In this document: piece by piece, positions 45,600-58,513 of the stretch | Layout: each line of letters opens with the position of its first letter | How positions within the stretch are numbered: the first letter of the stretch is position 1 | NCBI RefSeq assembly: GCF_020360975.1 | Contig: NW_025408675.1 | Coordinates: 2,542,001 to 2,606,000, forward strand | Direction: 5' to 3' | DNA: 64,000 bases | DNA from: Hirsutella rhossiliensis | Lineage: Eukaryota; Ascomycota; Sordariomycetes; Hypocreales; Ophiocordycipitaceae | Notes under the pieces: generated by a model | What the model saw: only the letters and a program-made list of their open reading frames with translations | What the model was told of the DNA's origin: nothing | The model's database searches: none | Translations under genes and position numbers: made by a program

Positions 45600-47640
45600 T
45601 AAGGCTAAACTAATAACCGACTATCTTACGCTATAGGGGTAAGGGTAAGGCAGGTAATCTCCTTCTTAGCTTCCTCCTTTATTAGATCCTTAGGGCCTAC
45701 TAGCACGTTATCTAGGGCATCCTATATATTAAAGGCTCTATAGATAGGCACGCTATAGGCGTTATTTAGGGCCGGTTTTACTAGGAGTATTATAGCTAGT
45801 CTATCGTAAGAGGCTAGAACCTAGTTATAGATTGCTACTACTAGTACCTATATAGTTAGGCCTAGGTTCTAGAACCTACCTAGGTATATATCGGTAAACT
45901 TTTAGTCTAATAAGTTAAAATAGGCTATTACGTTAGCCGTATAGGGGCGGGCCGCTACTAGCGTACGAAGGGGGCCGACGCGGGCCGCTCTTTAATATAC
46001 CGCGGCGAGCTTAGGCGAGTCGTTTAGGAGGTAAGCGGCGAAAGTAAACCGATAGATAAAGCCGGCGGGCACTCTAGCGAGGGCGGCGTACTAGCTAAGT
46101 AAGAGGTCGGCGTCGGCCTCCTTACGGATAGTAGCGAATAGATTTACCTAAATTACGGCCGCGTCTAGGGCTTTATAGACTAGTACTTCCGACCTAAAGT
46201 AAACGATGCCTATATAGCCGTTTATATCGGCTAGGTTATCGTAGTATACTATAAAAGGTATAATAGGGAATAGTCTAGGTTTTCTATAGCTTAGAACCTA
46301 GAAGGGGTTAAGCTTCTATTAGACTAGTATCGGGGCCTATTCCTCGGCGAATAAGTTAGCCCGTTTAAAAGGAGTAGAGGGCGGGGCCGCGGCGGCGGCG
46401 AGTAGGCGTCTAGTAAATAGGTTTCCTAATAGCTCGTTAAAGGTAAGGTCTACTATACTAGATCCTTTAGGTTTAACCGGGGTGCGCTTAAGGCTCTCCT
46501 TAAACTTATAGGTTCTTAGTATACTAGTAGCCTCGCGCTCCTCTATAGCGGCGGCCTCGAATATCTTTAGATAGGCGGGAAGGCACTTCGCGCTAGTAAT
46601 AGTAGCGATAATCTTAAGTATCTCGGCGTCTATAAAGGCGACTTATCTAGATAGGAGCTTATTAACGACGTTAGCTAAGATAGTAGCGATCTACGCGGTT
46701 CTAAGGGCGCTAGTTATCGTCTTAGTTTTATCGGGGAAGATAGCCCTATCTAGGTCGCGTAGCGATAGAGGGAGAAGTTTATCCTTATTAAACGATAGGG
46801 CGAACTACCCGCGGGCGTTATAGGGGATACTAAGGGTTTTTCCTATAATACCGGAGACTAATAGTAGCGAGTCGCTAGATAAATTACTAAAGCTTAATAG
46901 CGATAGGGTATAGTCGTTAAAGCGAAAGTATAAAGGAGTACTAGGATTATAGCGATAGGAAGCGCTAACCTACTATAGTCGGATAGTTAATATTATATTC
47001 CTACTAGTTCGGGTAGTTACGAGAGTTATAGTAGTATTACGATAGGTAGCGGCGCTATAAAGTATAGAGAAGTATAGCTAGTTATAGTTATATAGGTCGC
47101 GGGCTTTAGATAAGAGAAGAGATAGCGGGGTATAGTATATACCGTTTTCTACTAGGCCTATATTAAGGTTATATCCTTCTTTAGTAAGGAGGTCGCGGTA
47201 GTTAGTATATATACTATAATTATCCCGCTTCTACTTAGTAAAAGCGGCTATATTAAACTTAAGGTTTCGGAGGAGCTTTGCTTTATTCCTATATAATTAA
47301 ACTACTTATTAAAACCCCTCGAGGCTTAAGCGCGGCGGTTAGCGGTAGATTTAGTTAGAGAAATACTAGTAAAATACTAGGTCCTTACTATAATACTTAT
47401 AGCCTTAAATAGTAGGAACCTTAAATATAGGTATAAGAGGGGCGCGGTTTAGTATAGAAAGGGGAGTATAAAAGGATAGGGAAATTAGGTTCCTAAAATA
47501 AAATTCATATAGGTACTAAAATATAATATTAGATTACTATTCGCTATAGGCGGCCTATTAATACTTATTAGCTAGTTAACCTATCCCTAGACTTCTAGGA
47601 GAACGAACGGTAACGGCGCGTACTATATACCGTTATTTCT
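45600..47640 (-). pseudogene. Extra ORF of the Gypsy element, in the env position, unknown function
   Basis: After the chromodomain ends at 47,735 a second long minus-strand frame opens and stays coding-like for about 1.9-2.0 kb, interrupted almost only by TAG/TAA. Readable pieces include ISLSFYTPLSILNRAPLIPI, TNYRDLLTKEGYNLNIGLVE, KTLSIPYNARG, SLKRTPVKPKGSSIVDLTFN and LARVPAGFIYRFTFAAYLLN. I do not recognise a known domain and see no obvious signal peptide or membrane anchor, so it is not shown to be an envelope protein. Ends are approximate. It occupies the interval between pol and the 3' LTR, and no LTR or inverted-repeat boundary suggests a separate insertion. Confidence 0.6.
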
Positions 47641-47734
47641 CCTTTAACTATAGCGGCTTATACTATTATACGGCGCGCGCGTAGAGCTTCTAAGTATAGG
47701 TAATACGACCTTATAACGCTCCTTATTATATATT

Positions 47735-50700
47735 AAATTCTTTAATAAGGTCTTTAGCGATAATATCCTTAGCGGCTACCTAGGAATTATAGCTACTTAG
47801 CTAGCCTTTCTAGCTAACGAGGTATTCTATATAAGTAGTCCCTTAGCTATATTTATAAGTTCTAAAGTCGAGGATTCTTTTAACTTCCTAGTAGTTAGTA
47901 TTAGGTTCCGGGCTAGGTCGGGCGTTTAGTCGTTCGGCCGGCTATAGCTATATAATAGAAACGACGTCGTAGATATTTAAGGATCCGGCTAGGTTAAGGC
48001 GGTAGGCTAGATAGCCGATCTATTTAAGGACTTTAAATAGTTTTATACGGCGCTCTTTTAACTTCGCTACTCGTCTATTAGCTACGCTATATCCTTTCCC
48101 TAGCTAGAGCTATACCTAGTCCCTAAGCTTAAACTCTAGCGCTTAGTGCTTTACGTTATACCGCTTCTTTATTCCCGCCTAGGCTAGAGCGATCGAGATC
48201 CTAGCTTAGTCTTAGAGTATCTCCCTATCTATCTATAAGGGGCCTTCCCTAAGGTATCGCTTACTATCGTCTATCTATATCCCGGTTAGTAGCTCGCTTA
48301 AAGAGGTGCCGATTACTAAGGAGTAAGAGTTATTAAGGGTAAATTAAAGTAATAGTAACGCGTTTACCTATCGATAGGATAGGAAGTTAGTCGTAAAGAA
48401 CTAAAGTATAGTTTTAACTACTTAGTTATATTATTTTAATAAGCCGTTAGTCTAGGGATACTAAGCTATAGATACTAGTAACTTAGACCTATATACTATC
48501 TATAGTCCCTTCTAGAACGCTAAAAGGAACTTAGGGTCCTAGTCAGAAATAATCTAAGCGGGAATCCCTTAGTTATAGTATATTAACTTAGTAAATAGTG
48601 CCTTAGCTTAGTCCTCCGTAGTAAACTAATAATAGCCTATGATAAGGAGCCCTATTTTCGAGAACTTATTAGTTACTATTAGTAGTATATTATAGTAGAC
48701 CCTTATAAGTAGTATCTATAGAGTTTAGTCTATAGGGATATCTAAGAGCCCTATTACGAAATCTATAGCGATTATATAGAAAGGTAAGGCTAGGGAAGTA
48801 ATTAGAACTAACTCGCTAAGGGCCTTTAACTAGTTAGTTTAGTTCCTATAATAGGCGTTATACTTATCGATAAAGCTATTAATAAGCTTCTTAAGGCTAG
48901 TAATAGTAAACGTAGAGGATAATTCCTCCTATATCCTTCGCTATCTAAGGTAGAATTTACGCGTATAGTTATTAGCGATAATTTCCTTAGCGTAGGTAGT
49001 AGGGATATAAAGCTAGTAACGACCTTAGGTCTTAACTAGGTAAAGTAACCCGTTCCGCTTAACGAATAGGAGACCGACCTAGGACTTATCGCTTCTAAGC
49101 TACTTTAGTATACTAGCCTACCTAGGTTCTTCTACGTATACTTCCTAGATCTTCCGGCGTAGGTTAGGTTAGATAAAGGATTCCGTAACTACGTATATAT
49201 ATTCGACTAGTACTTTATCTTCTTAAACGCGGTTTAATTCCCTAGGTTCGTATTTCCTAGATATTATAGATAGTAGTTAAGATAGTATATCGGTAAGGAT
49301 ATTTACGGTTCTAGGAATATAGTAGACCTTTAAGGGAAACTAGCTAAGGTACTATAAAGCGAGTATAAGCCGATTATTTATTTTTATACTAATAGTAAAT
49401 AACGATATTTACTTTAAGATTACGCTCGTAGTAGCGTAGTTAGTTAGTATAACGACCTTTAGTAGTAAGGTAGAGATAATATACGACCAGAGCTTTTAAT
49501 AAGCCAAGGAAAGATAGGCGACTTTAAGTTCTATAAGCTAGTATTTAGGTTCTCCGCCGGTTAAGCGTTTACTAAGGTAAAGGATTAGCTAGATACTCGT
49601 CTAGGGCGGGGTCCTTCCTAGGTTCTAGTCTACCCTTAGTACGAGGTAGAAGGCTACTACTATAAAGCCTAGCTTACGGCTAGCGTCGATTTATAAGAAT
49701 AATAGCCGTCGTAGGTCGAAATAGTATAGCCGCGTTAGTTCTATAAAAGCGTTTATAATATCTTAGAAGGCCTATTCCTCCGCTAAGGAAGGTTAGTACG
49801 TTATCTTAGAGGTATATCTATTCCTTACTAGTCCTTTAGGTAGCGCTTAACTATCTTATACTTCCTTAAGTATCGCCGTTTTCCGAACCTAGAGCGCCTC
49901 TACCCTTTAAGAGAAGTAGGCTACTAAGTACTATAGCTAGTTAACTAAGCTAAGCTACTTTTCTAGTACTTATAGGGTATTTAGAAACTCTATATCCTAT
50001 AATACTTATACTCGTTCTTTAGTATTTATTAGGCCGATACTATTAACTTAAAATCCTAATAGTTTTATAGATAGGTAGCCTAGGAATAATTTCGATCTAG
50101 CTAAGGCTAGGTTATAGTCTATAAAGAGTTAGAAGATAGCCTAGAGGTAATAAACGTAGTTATCTTCTATATCTAAGTATATTATAATATTATTAATATA
50201 CCTAAAGGAATATTCTATATATTCTTAGAGGATTTAGTTTATAAATCTTTAGATATATATAGGTAAGTTCTTATATCTTATTAGGGCTACCGTTAGTTAT
50301 TTTAATCCTCTATAGCTAATTACTATAAACCTTTCCCGATACTCCTTATAGATAAGGAACTAATAAAAGAAAGACCGAGCGTTTATAGCGGAAATAAAGC
50401 GTTTCCCCTATAGCTTCTAGATTATATCTCCTTAGAGCAGTATTAGGTAGGCGTCTAGGATAGCTATGCTATTAAGAGCGCGTAGGTCTACTATTATTCG
50501 GCCTTTTTCGTTACTATATATAGTTCTCTAGACTACGAATATAGGGTAAGCGAACGGGGTTGCCTCTATAGCTTATTTTATACGCCCCTTCTAGTATAGG
50601 TCCTCGTAGGTCTAGTCGATTAGTACCTTATCCTTCTAGCTAAGCGGGTAAGCCTTAGACGCTAGTTTACGTAGGTGCTAATTTTCTATTAGCGGAATAC

Positions 50701-52616
50701 GTATATAGTAGTCTAGGTAAACCTTAATAGTACCCTAGTCCTTCTATAAGGTTAGGAAGGAGGCGACTATATATTAGATCTTTTCTATAAACGCGGGGTT
50801 CTAATTATAGATTTTAACGTCCTTTAGAGTAGTTATTTCTAGGAGGCTATAGTCTTATAAAATCCCGATCTTATAGTTCGGAGTCTAGCTATACGTCTAT
50901 AGAGGGAGTTCCCCTTTAGTAGACTTAGGGCTCCCTTCCTCTAGGGTTTCTACTAATAGGTTAATAACTTAATATAGGTCGCTATATTCTATGGTTTTAC
51001 GTATAGCTAGCTCTTTAGTCGGAGTTACCCTAGCTAGGGTTTCCTTAGGTAGGTCGATCTATAAGAACTATATTTCGTCGCTAAGGTCTACTAGCGTCCC
51101 TAAGTACTATCCTTTTTTAAATCTAACGCGGCGAGCGGTAGTATTAACCGCCGTAACTAAAGTTATACCTTAGATTAAGTTATAAGCTAATAATAGGTCT
51201 CTTAGAAAGAATACTAGGTTACGATCCCTTAGTATATCCTTAATCTACGCTAGTAGGCGTTCTATCCTATATATAAGGACGTCGACGTCGGCTTAGTACG
51301 TAACCTAATAACGGATCGCGTAGCCCTATTAAGTCGAGCGAGCTATAACTATTAGGTTACTATATAAGCTAATAGATATTATTCCCTTAGAATTTAGGAT
51401 ATCGACTTTATTTAGTACCGAGAAATCTTATCCGAGCAATAATCCTATAAATAGGGTCTAGACTACCTAGGCGCTAATAGTAAACTATCTAACCTTAAAT
51501 CCCGTTCCCTATTTCCCTAGGATATTTATTATTAAGGTCGCTTAACCCTTAGTTCGGCTTTTCCCTATACTAGATAGTAAGACCTACTAGGTTATATCGA
51601 GGGTTATATCGTTAAAGTAGTTAAGCTAGTCTTCCTTAATTATAGAGCGGGCTACGCCGGAGTCTATATATACGTTTAATAGCTAGTCTAGGCCTTTAGT
51701 TCCGAAAACGGATATCTAGGCGTACGTAAACCGGGACGGCTTTAATAGATCTAATATTTCGGTTTATAGCGCCGCTCTTATAGTTAGCTAGTTCCTTAGT
51801 ATTCTAGGTAAACGGCTCGGTCCTATAGGTTCTAGTTCTATTATATCGGGAATAAATAGAATCTTATCTTTTACTTCTTTAGTTTCTTCTCTTACGTCGG
51901 CGGTAGTATTACTATCTTCTAGCCCTTTATCCTAGGTAAATAAGATCTAGTATTATATTTCCTAGGAAAGATAGATCCCGCCTTAGTCGTCGGTTAGTGC
52001 TACTTAAAGCTAACGGGCGAGGTTAATAACGATTAGGTTTTCCTAAGAGCCCTCCTTTAGTTTCGAATCCTAAGGCCGTAGTCCGGTTTAAGGACTAGTT
52101 AACTAGTTTAGTGCTAGGCCCCTATTTATCTAGTATAGATTATTCTATCTTAACGTAGTCGTCGTATTTCCTTTCTATTAGAGTTATCCTTATTCCTAGG
52201 GTTTCTAGCCGGTTAGTTTAGCTATAGATAGGGTAGAGTTTACCGTGGTCTCGTTCTTAGTTTCGCGTAACCTACCTTATATATATCCTTTTACTACGTT
52301 ACTTATCTTCCCCTATAACCCGACCGTTAGCTTAGTTTCTAACTATAGGATAAGTTACTTATAGTTATTAATCTAGGTATCGAATAATTCTAGACTAGTA
52401 GGTCGGCGGAATAATTCTTATAGTAATACGTTTAGTCGTTAATAGACTAGTATAGTAAGGTACTCTTCTAAGTATAGTACTACTTTCGCTTTTCGGCGGA
52501 GCTTTAATATCTATTTACGGAAGTTAGCTCCGTTTATAATATCTAAGGTAGTAAATCGTTTTATTTATAACGATCTTAAAGCTACTTTTAGCCGGATAGT
52601 AAAGCGTTTTTATAGT
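47735..52616 (-). pseudogene. Gypsy pol (protease, RT, RNase H, integrase, chromodomain) and 3' part of gag
   Basis: The minus strand shows gag remnants (ELFRRPTSLELFDTWINNYK, near 52.4 kb) and the protease DSG motif in YIDSGVARSIIKED (51,656-51,664). RT carries the YxDD box mutated to YINN (50,189-50,194) followed by LALARSKLFLGYLSIKLLGF. The integrase C-terminal part (VNALLLL, FTLNNSYSLVIG, FKVLK-IGYLAYRLNLAGSL) follows. A chromodomain lies at 47,887-47,735, with EVKRILDFRTYKYS and YIEYLVS-KG. The Asp-to-Asn change in RT and the stop codons are G-to-A type and destroy function. The chromodomain would have targeted integration to modified chromatin. Confidence 0.85.
52612..52616 (+). repeat. 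Target-site duplication ATAGT (left copy) of the Copia element
   Basis: ATAGT immediately before the 5' LTR and again at 58,509-58,513 after the 3' LTR. Confidence 0.85.
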
Positions 52617-53184
52617 TATAAGGAACGGTGTTCCTACTATAAATAAAGCAGCTATAATATACTCTCCTAATTATATAAGCTAATAAGTAGTATATTAATT
52701 ATAGATAAAATCTTATCCTATAGAGTAAGAATCGCTCGTTATTTTATATATTATTATATATTAAACGGGTTGCCGGTTATCGTATAATCGGGAATCGAAG
52801 GAATAAAGCTAGCTTAGAATACTAGCTAAGACCTCTTAAGAATACTAGCACGACCAACCTCCTTTAAACACAAATATTAGTAGAACTAAGACACTTCTAG
52901 ATTTACTCGAGGTATTACGGAATTTCCTAGTCTTAGGGCTATATAGCAGCCTAAATCTAGTCCTAAAAGGTTCTTCCGTTTAACTATAATTATCTATATA
53001 AGATAGTATATCCGCTAGTAGATAGATAGAGAATAATTAACGAAAACACCTCTTCTATATACTAATACACTACTAATAAATTCCGTTGAAAATCCTACCT
53101 TATACTCCTTCTTCCTCTCTATTACGTAGTCTTACGTAATTCCTTAATTTCCTAAAATTCCGCTTTTGCTTATATACCTTAAGA
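52617..53184 (+). repeat. Copia 5' LTR
   Basis: 568 bp, begins TATAAGGAACGG and ends ATATACCTTAAGA. It differs from the 3' LTR by about 18 positions, all transitions by my reading. It retains more CA/TG than the surrounding Gypsy sequence. The following GGTTATAAGCCC is a candidate primer-binding site. Confidence 0.9.
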
Positions 53185-53339
53185 GGTTATAAGCCCGGCT
53201 TACTCCTTTTAAGCCGGAAATACTTATACCTTTAAAATTCCTCGTCGAAATATTTAATTAAAATTCCTTTCGAAATTCCCCTTAACTTCTTTTACCTTCC
53301 TACGCTCTTAAACTCCCGTCTAGACTTCTCGATCCCTAC

Positions 53340-56300
53340 GAACGAAATAATACCGAGTTTATATAAAATAGGTAGATAGAAAGAATACGAATTTACTAAA
53401 CTTAAGGGAAATTTAAATTATACCTTATAGACTACGAGGATAGAAGCTATCCTTATAAAAGAAAAGCTTATTACTACTCTAGAGCAAGTAAATTATATAT
53501 AGACTACGGAGGCTTTATCTATAATATTCCTTTAAGTCGAAGATAGTCCCTTAATATAAATTCGGCATCTAAAAAATGCTAAAGAAGCGTGGGATAAGCT
53601 TAAAAAGCTATATAATCCGTTAAACTTTTCGTCGAATTATCTACTTATTAAGCAGCTCTTTAATCTTAGTCCCTTAGGCTCTAATTTAGAGAAATACCTT
53701 TATAAGGTAAAAGAAATCTACGAGGATTTAAAATCCTATAATATAGAAATTCTAGAAGTTATCCTTATAGCATAGATTCTTAATTGCCTTAATAAGGAAT
53801 TTAGAAGCTATATTATAAATATTACGTAGAGCCTTAAGTATAATTCTATAGCGTTTACCCTTAAATCCCTAATAGCTAGTCTTTTAGACGAAGCTAGAAG
53901 AATAGAGGATATAGATAAATCTTCGGAGAAAGCCTTCCTAATATAAAGGAAGCCTTAGAAATCCTATAGAAATTCTACGGATACTCCTTATTATAAGGAA
54001 TGTAAAAAACCAGGGCATTTTATAGTAAATTGCTATAAATTATACCTAAATAAGGCTCCCGCTTATTAGGTATTAAATAAAGGAAAAAGGGACGATAGGA
54101 CTTAAATTTCTAAGAAGAGAAAATCTTCTTCTTCTTCTTTTTCTAGGAAGAAATCCCCTTTTAGTAGTATTTCTACTACTAATAAAAGAAGGAAGGCTCG
54201 AATTACCGAGCTAGAGTCCGATTTAAAAGATAGTAATAAGGTCTTAAATATAGCTTTGTAAGAAAATATAGACCTAGATATCGACCTTATAGACCTTTCT
54301 AGGGCTCCGACCCCTATATAAACGTCTAAGGATTTAGAGGTAATTTTAACCTCTATAAATACCCCTATAGTAGAAGCTAATAAAGACTCTTTTTTAGGAC
54401 CTCTAGAAGCCTCGATTCCTAGAATAAAGGAATTAGTCTTAAAGGTAAGAGAAGGAGGATTTCCTAGTTATAAGAATAAAAGGATCTTTAATTTTATATA
54501 TAATACTAGAGCTACTAAGTATATAGTATCTAATAAGAATTTCCTTATTAACTATAAAGAAATTAAGTCTAAAGTTTACTAGGGAAAAGCTTCCTTTATA
54601 TTAGTAAAAGGAAAGGGGGACTTAGTATTTAAGTACCTATATAGTAGAAAAAGGTATATCCTTCGAGACTGCTTTTATATACTTAAATTAAGGGTAAATA
54701 TACTATCCTAATCTTATTTTAATAATACCTATGCCTTAATAGGAGGAAATAAAGTCCTTTTATTAGATAATAAGGCTAAGGTCCTTACTAAAGGATTTCT
54801 TAGAAATAAATTATATTATATTCCTATAGAACCTTTATTAGAAAGCTAATTAATCCTTATTACGTCTTTAAAAGCAAAGGATATAGATTTTTATACTTAG
54901 TACTTACGCTTAGGGCATATAAATAGTAGGGCTATTTTAGAAATATTAAAAAGATATAATAAGGATATAAAAATGCCTCTAAAAGAGGAAAATAAAATAA
55001 GGCAATACGAGATTTATATTAGAGCTAAAGCAATAAATAAGGTTAATAAATAACCTTCGTATAAGTCTTATTCTTATTTAGAAAAAATAGTATTAGATAT
55101 TAGAAAATAACCCTAAAAATACTAGGATTAGAGAAGCATTTTCTAATAATACTAAAGAATTTATATATAAAATAAAGCTCTTTTACGAAAAAGAAGGAAT
55201 TACCTTTAACTCTAGTCCTCCTAGGACGCCGGAATCTAACGGTAGAATAAAAAGAATAAATCGTACTATATTAGAAAAAGTACGAGCTCTTTATTTACTA
55301 CTAGGCTTCCTAAATATCTATAAGGAGAAGCTGTTTTAATAGCTACCTATTTATATAATAGATTACCGTATTCTACGATAGGATTTAAAAGTCCTATAAA
55401 AAAGAGGGATAATATAATACTACCCTTCGAGACCTTAAATAAAATTAAGACCTTCGGAAGCCTTATATATTATAAGAATAAAGACCCTAAAGATAAGCTA
55501 GATAATAGAGCTTTTAAGGGAATAATAGTAGGCTATTTAGAAAATATATATAAAATCTAGGATTTTCTAAGAGAAAGATTACTATCTCTAGAGATATTAC
55601 TATACTAGAAAATAAATTTATAAAAATCTAGAAATCTCTAGTAGTAATAATACCTTTGATTTTAATTCTATTCGAATAAAGATAAGCTAGAAAGCTATAT
55701 CCTATAGAGGAAGCTACTAGAGAACCTAGAGATAAAAGTCCTCGCCCTCTATAAAAGAAGAGTCTCTAAATAACGATCCTATTCCTACTACTAGTAAAAT
55801 AGTAGTAGAATTACCTAAGAAGCCGGAAGGGTTCGATTCTAACTATATCGAATACCCTAACGTTAATTTATTTCTAAACTACGATTTTATAGAGTTAATT
55901 CTAGCTAGTATAGAAAATCAGGATCTAAAAATTCTAAAGACTTATAAATAGGTAATAAATAGCCCTAAAATAGTATTTTAGAAAGATACTATAATTAAGG
56001 AAATTATCTAGCTAATTAAATATAAAACTTAGGAATTTTCCTACCTCCCTAGGGATAGGGAGGCTATAGGAGGCCGCTAGGTCTATACTATTAAGAAGGA
56101 TAGTTAAAATAATATAATAAAATATAAAGCCCGTTTCGTAATATAGGGATTTAAGTAGATCTATAGCTTAGATTTCCTAGATACCTTCTTAACTATAGCT
56201 AGACCCGAATCTATTAGAATTCTACTTATTTTAGCTATTATCTATAAATTTAAAGCTTTATAAATAGATATAATAAATGCCTTTATATATACCGATATAG

Positions 56301-57490
56301 ATAGCGAAGTATATATCGATCTTCCTATAGGCTACGAAGAATACGCTCTTAAAGAATATTATTTAAAATATAGATTAGCTTATAGAGCTAAAGGAATTAA
56401 ATTAACTAAATTCCTAGACCTATATAAAACCGGTCAAATTAAAGCAAAGCTAAAGAAAGCATTATATAGCCTAAAACAAAGTCCTAAGCTCTAGTATAAT
56501 TATTTAAAAATTATATTAAATAATCTCGGATTTCTTCCTCTTTCAATAGATAAAGGAGTATTTATAAATAAGGACTATAGTATAGCCTTAGCAATTTATA
56601 TCGACGACTTTCTTATAGTAGGGCCCTCTAAATCTATAATAGAAGAAAGATTATTTAAAGAATTATTTAAATTCCTAGATTTTACTATCTTAGGAGATAT
56701 AAAAGACTTCTTAGGTCTAAATATTATAATAAACCGAGAAAATAAAGAGCTATATATATCCTAAGAAAAGTATACCTTAAATAAATTAAAGGAATTTAAT
56801 AAAGAAGGTTTAGGAACTTCGAATTTACCCGCTATAGTAGGCTTTAAGCTTATAAAAGCAAAGGAATTACCTTCTAAGGAAGATATATTATAATTTTAGA
56901 AAGAAATAAGATCTCTATTATACTTAGCCTTATTTACTAGGCTAGATATCTTATATTCTATAATTTCCTACGCTAGATTCGCGGCTAAGCCCGACTAGAC
57001 GTATTTTAAGGCTTTAAATATAATTTAGAAATATTTAAATAAATTCCCTAGCCTAAAGATTAAATATAATTATAATATCCCTTTTACCTATCTATATATA
57101 AAGGGTTTTACCGACTCTAGCTAGGCGTCGGATTTAACGGACGGAAAATCCTTTTCCGGTTACTGTTTTTATATATATAATAATATAATAAGCTAGGCTT
57201 ACTCTAAGCAGAAAGCCGTTGCCCTTTCTACCTATAAAGCAGAGTATATTAGCTTTAGGGAGGCAAATAAAGAAGCTATTTATTTAAATATGCTTTTTAA
57301 AAATATTACTAAGGATCTATCTATTAAGATTCCTAATACTATACCTCCTATTTTAACGGATAATACTACTACTATTAAATTAGTAGAAAATCCGGAATTT
57401 TATAAAAGGTCTAAGTATATAAGATTAGCCTATTACTATACTAGAACTAGTATAAGAGAAGGGAAATTAGAGTTTTTATATTAAATTAGA
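53340..57490 (+). pseudogene. Copia gag-pol polyprotein, inactivated
   Basis: The gag has HLKNAKEAWDKLKKLYNP (UBN2-like). The zinc knuckle near 54,000 is KECKKPGHFIVNC, with its first Cys replaced by Tyr. The GAG-pre-integrase YLRLGHIN motif is near 54,900. The integrase core appears to lack its central part: a frame break near 55,080-55,130 jumps from EKIVLDI to the late segment with TPESNGRIKR. RT has YSLKQSPKL and an intact YIDDFLIVG (56,598-56,609). RNase H has DGKSFSGYCFYIY and KQKAVALSTYKAEYI. There are many TAG/TAA stops. The last 64 codons (57,290-57,484) happen to be open. Confidence 0.88.
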
Positions 57491-57940
57491 AGATAATATA
57501 GCTAATATTTTTACGAAGGAATTAAGACCTAGATTACTCTATAAATTTAGAGACGGTCTATCCTTAATATAAGTTCCTAAGTAATTAAAAGGGGTTTTTA
57601 GATATTTCTCATACTTTCTATATCTTTCCCTTACTAGGTTTTTCCTTTTAGGTTTCCTAGAGAAATATTTACTAGGTTTTTATCTATTAAGATTTTCCTA
57701 GCAATAATAGGTTTTACCTTATATAAGGTTATCCTATAAATAATTATTATAACTATAGATTTTTCCTACTATAGGTTTCCCTATTAGTATATACCTAAGG
57801 AGTTTTTTCCTAAAAAAGAATAGGTTTTATATATCCTATTAAGGTATAAGAATGGTTTTCCTAAAATTAGGTTTTACCTATATATATACTACTATAAATA
57901 AATTAGTAAAGAGTATATAAATCTACTCTTTAAGGGAGGC

Positions 57941-58508
57941 TATAAGGAACGGTGTTCCTACTATAAATAAAGCAGCTATAATATACTCTCCCGATTATAT
58001 AAGCTAATAAGTAGTATATTAATTATAGATAAAATCTTATCCTATAGAGTAAGAATCGCTCGTTATTCTATATATTATTATATATTAAACGGGTTGCCGG
58101 TTATCGTATAATCGGGAATCGAAGGAATAAAGCTAGCTTAGAATACTAGCTAAGACCTCTTAAGAACACTAGCACAACCAACCTCCTTTAAACATAAATA
58201 TTAGTAGAACCAAGACACTTCTAGATTTACTTAAGGTATCACGGAATTTCCTAGTCTTAGGGCTATATAGTAGCCTAAATCTAGTCCCGAAAGGTTCTTC
58301 CGTTTAACTATAATTATCTATATAAGATAGCATATCCGCTAGTAGATAGATAGAGAATAATTAACGAAAACACCTCTTCTATATACTAATATACTACTAA
58401 TAAATTCCGTTAAAAATCCTACCTTATACTCCTTCTTCCTCTCTATTACGTAGTCTTATATAATTCCTTAATTTCCTAAAATTCCGCTTTTGCTTATATA
58501 CCTTAAGA
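57941..58508 (+). repeat. Copia 3' LTR
   Basis: 568 bp, same ends as the 5' LTR. It is followed by the second ATAGT at 58,509-58,513. Confidence 0.9.
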
Positions 58509-58513
58509 ATAGT

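Larger units (their letters stand above)
52617..58508 (+). mobile_element. Ty1/Copia LTR retrotransposon, RIP-mutated, nested in the Gypsy gag
   Basis: A complete 5,892-bp element with two 568-bp LTRs and an ATAGT target duplication. Internal order on the plus strand is gag with zinc knuckle, integrase, reverse transcriptase, RNase H, which is the Copia order. Removing it together with one ATAGT restores a continuous Gypsy gag frame (YTKL then KRFTIRLKVAL with one TAA at the junction). A purine-rich AAGGGAGGC just before the 3' LTR is the likely polypurine tract. Confidence 0.92.

Noticed and set aside
50991..51173. 60-codon plus-strand open frame
   Set aside because: Antisense to the Gypsy pol region between protease and RT; chance opening.
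57290..57484. 64-codon open frame as a real small gene
   Set aside because: It is the end of the Copia RNase H domain that happens to lack RIP stops.
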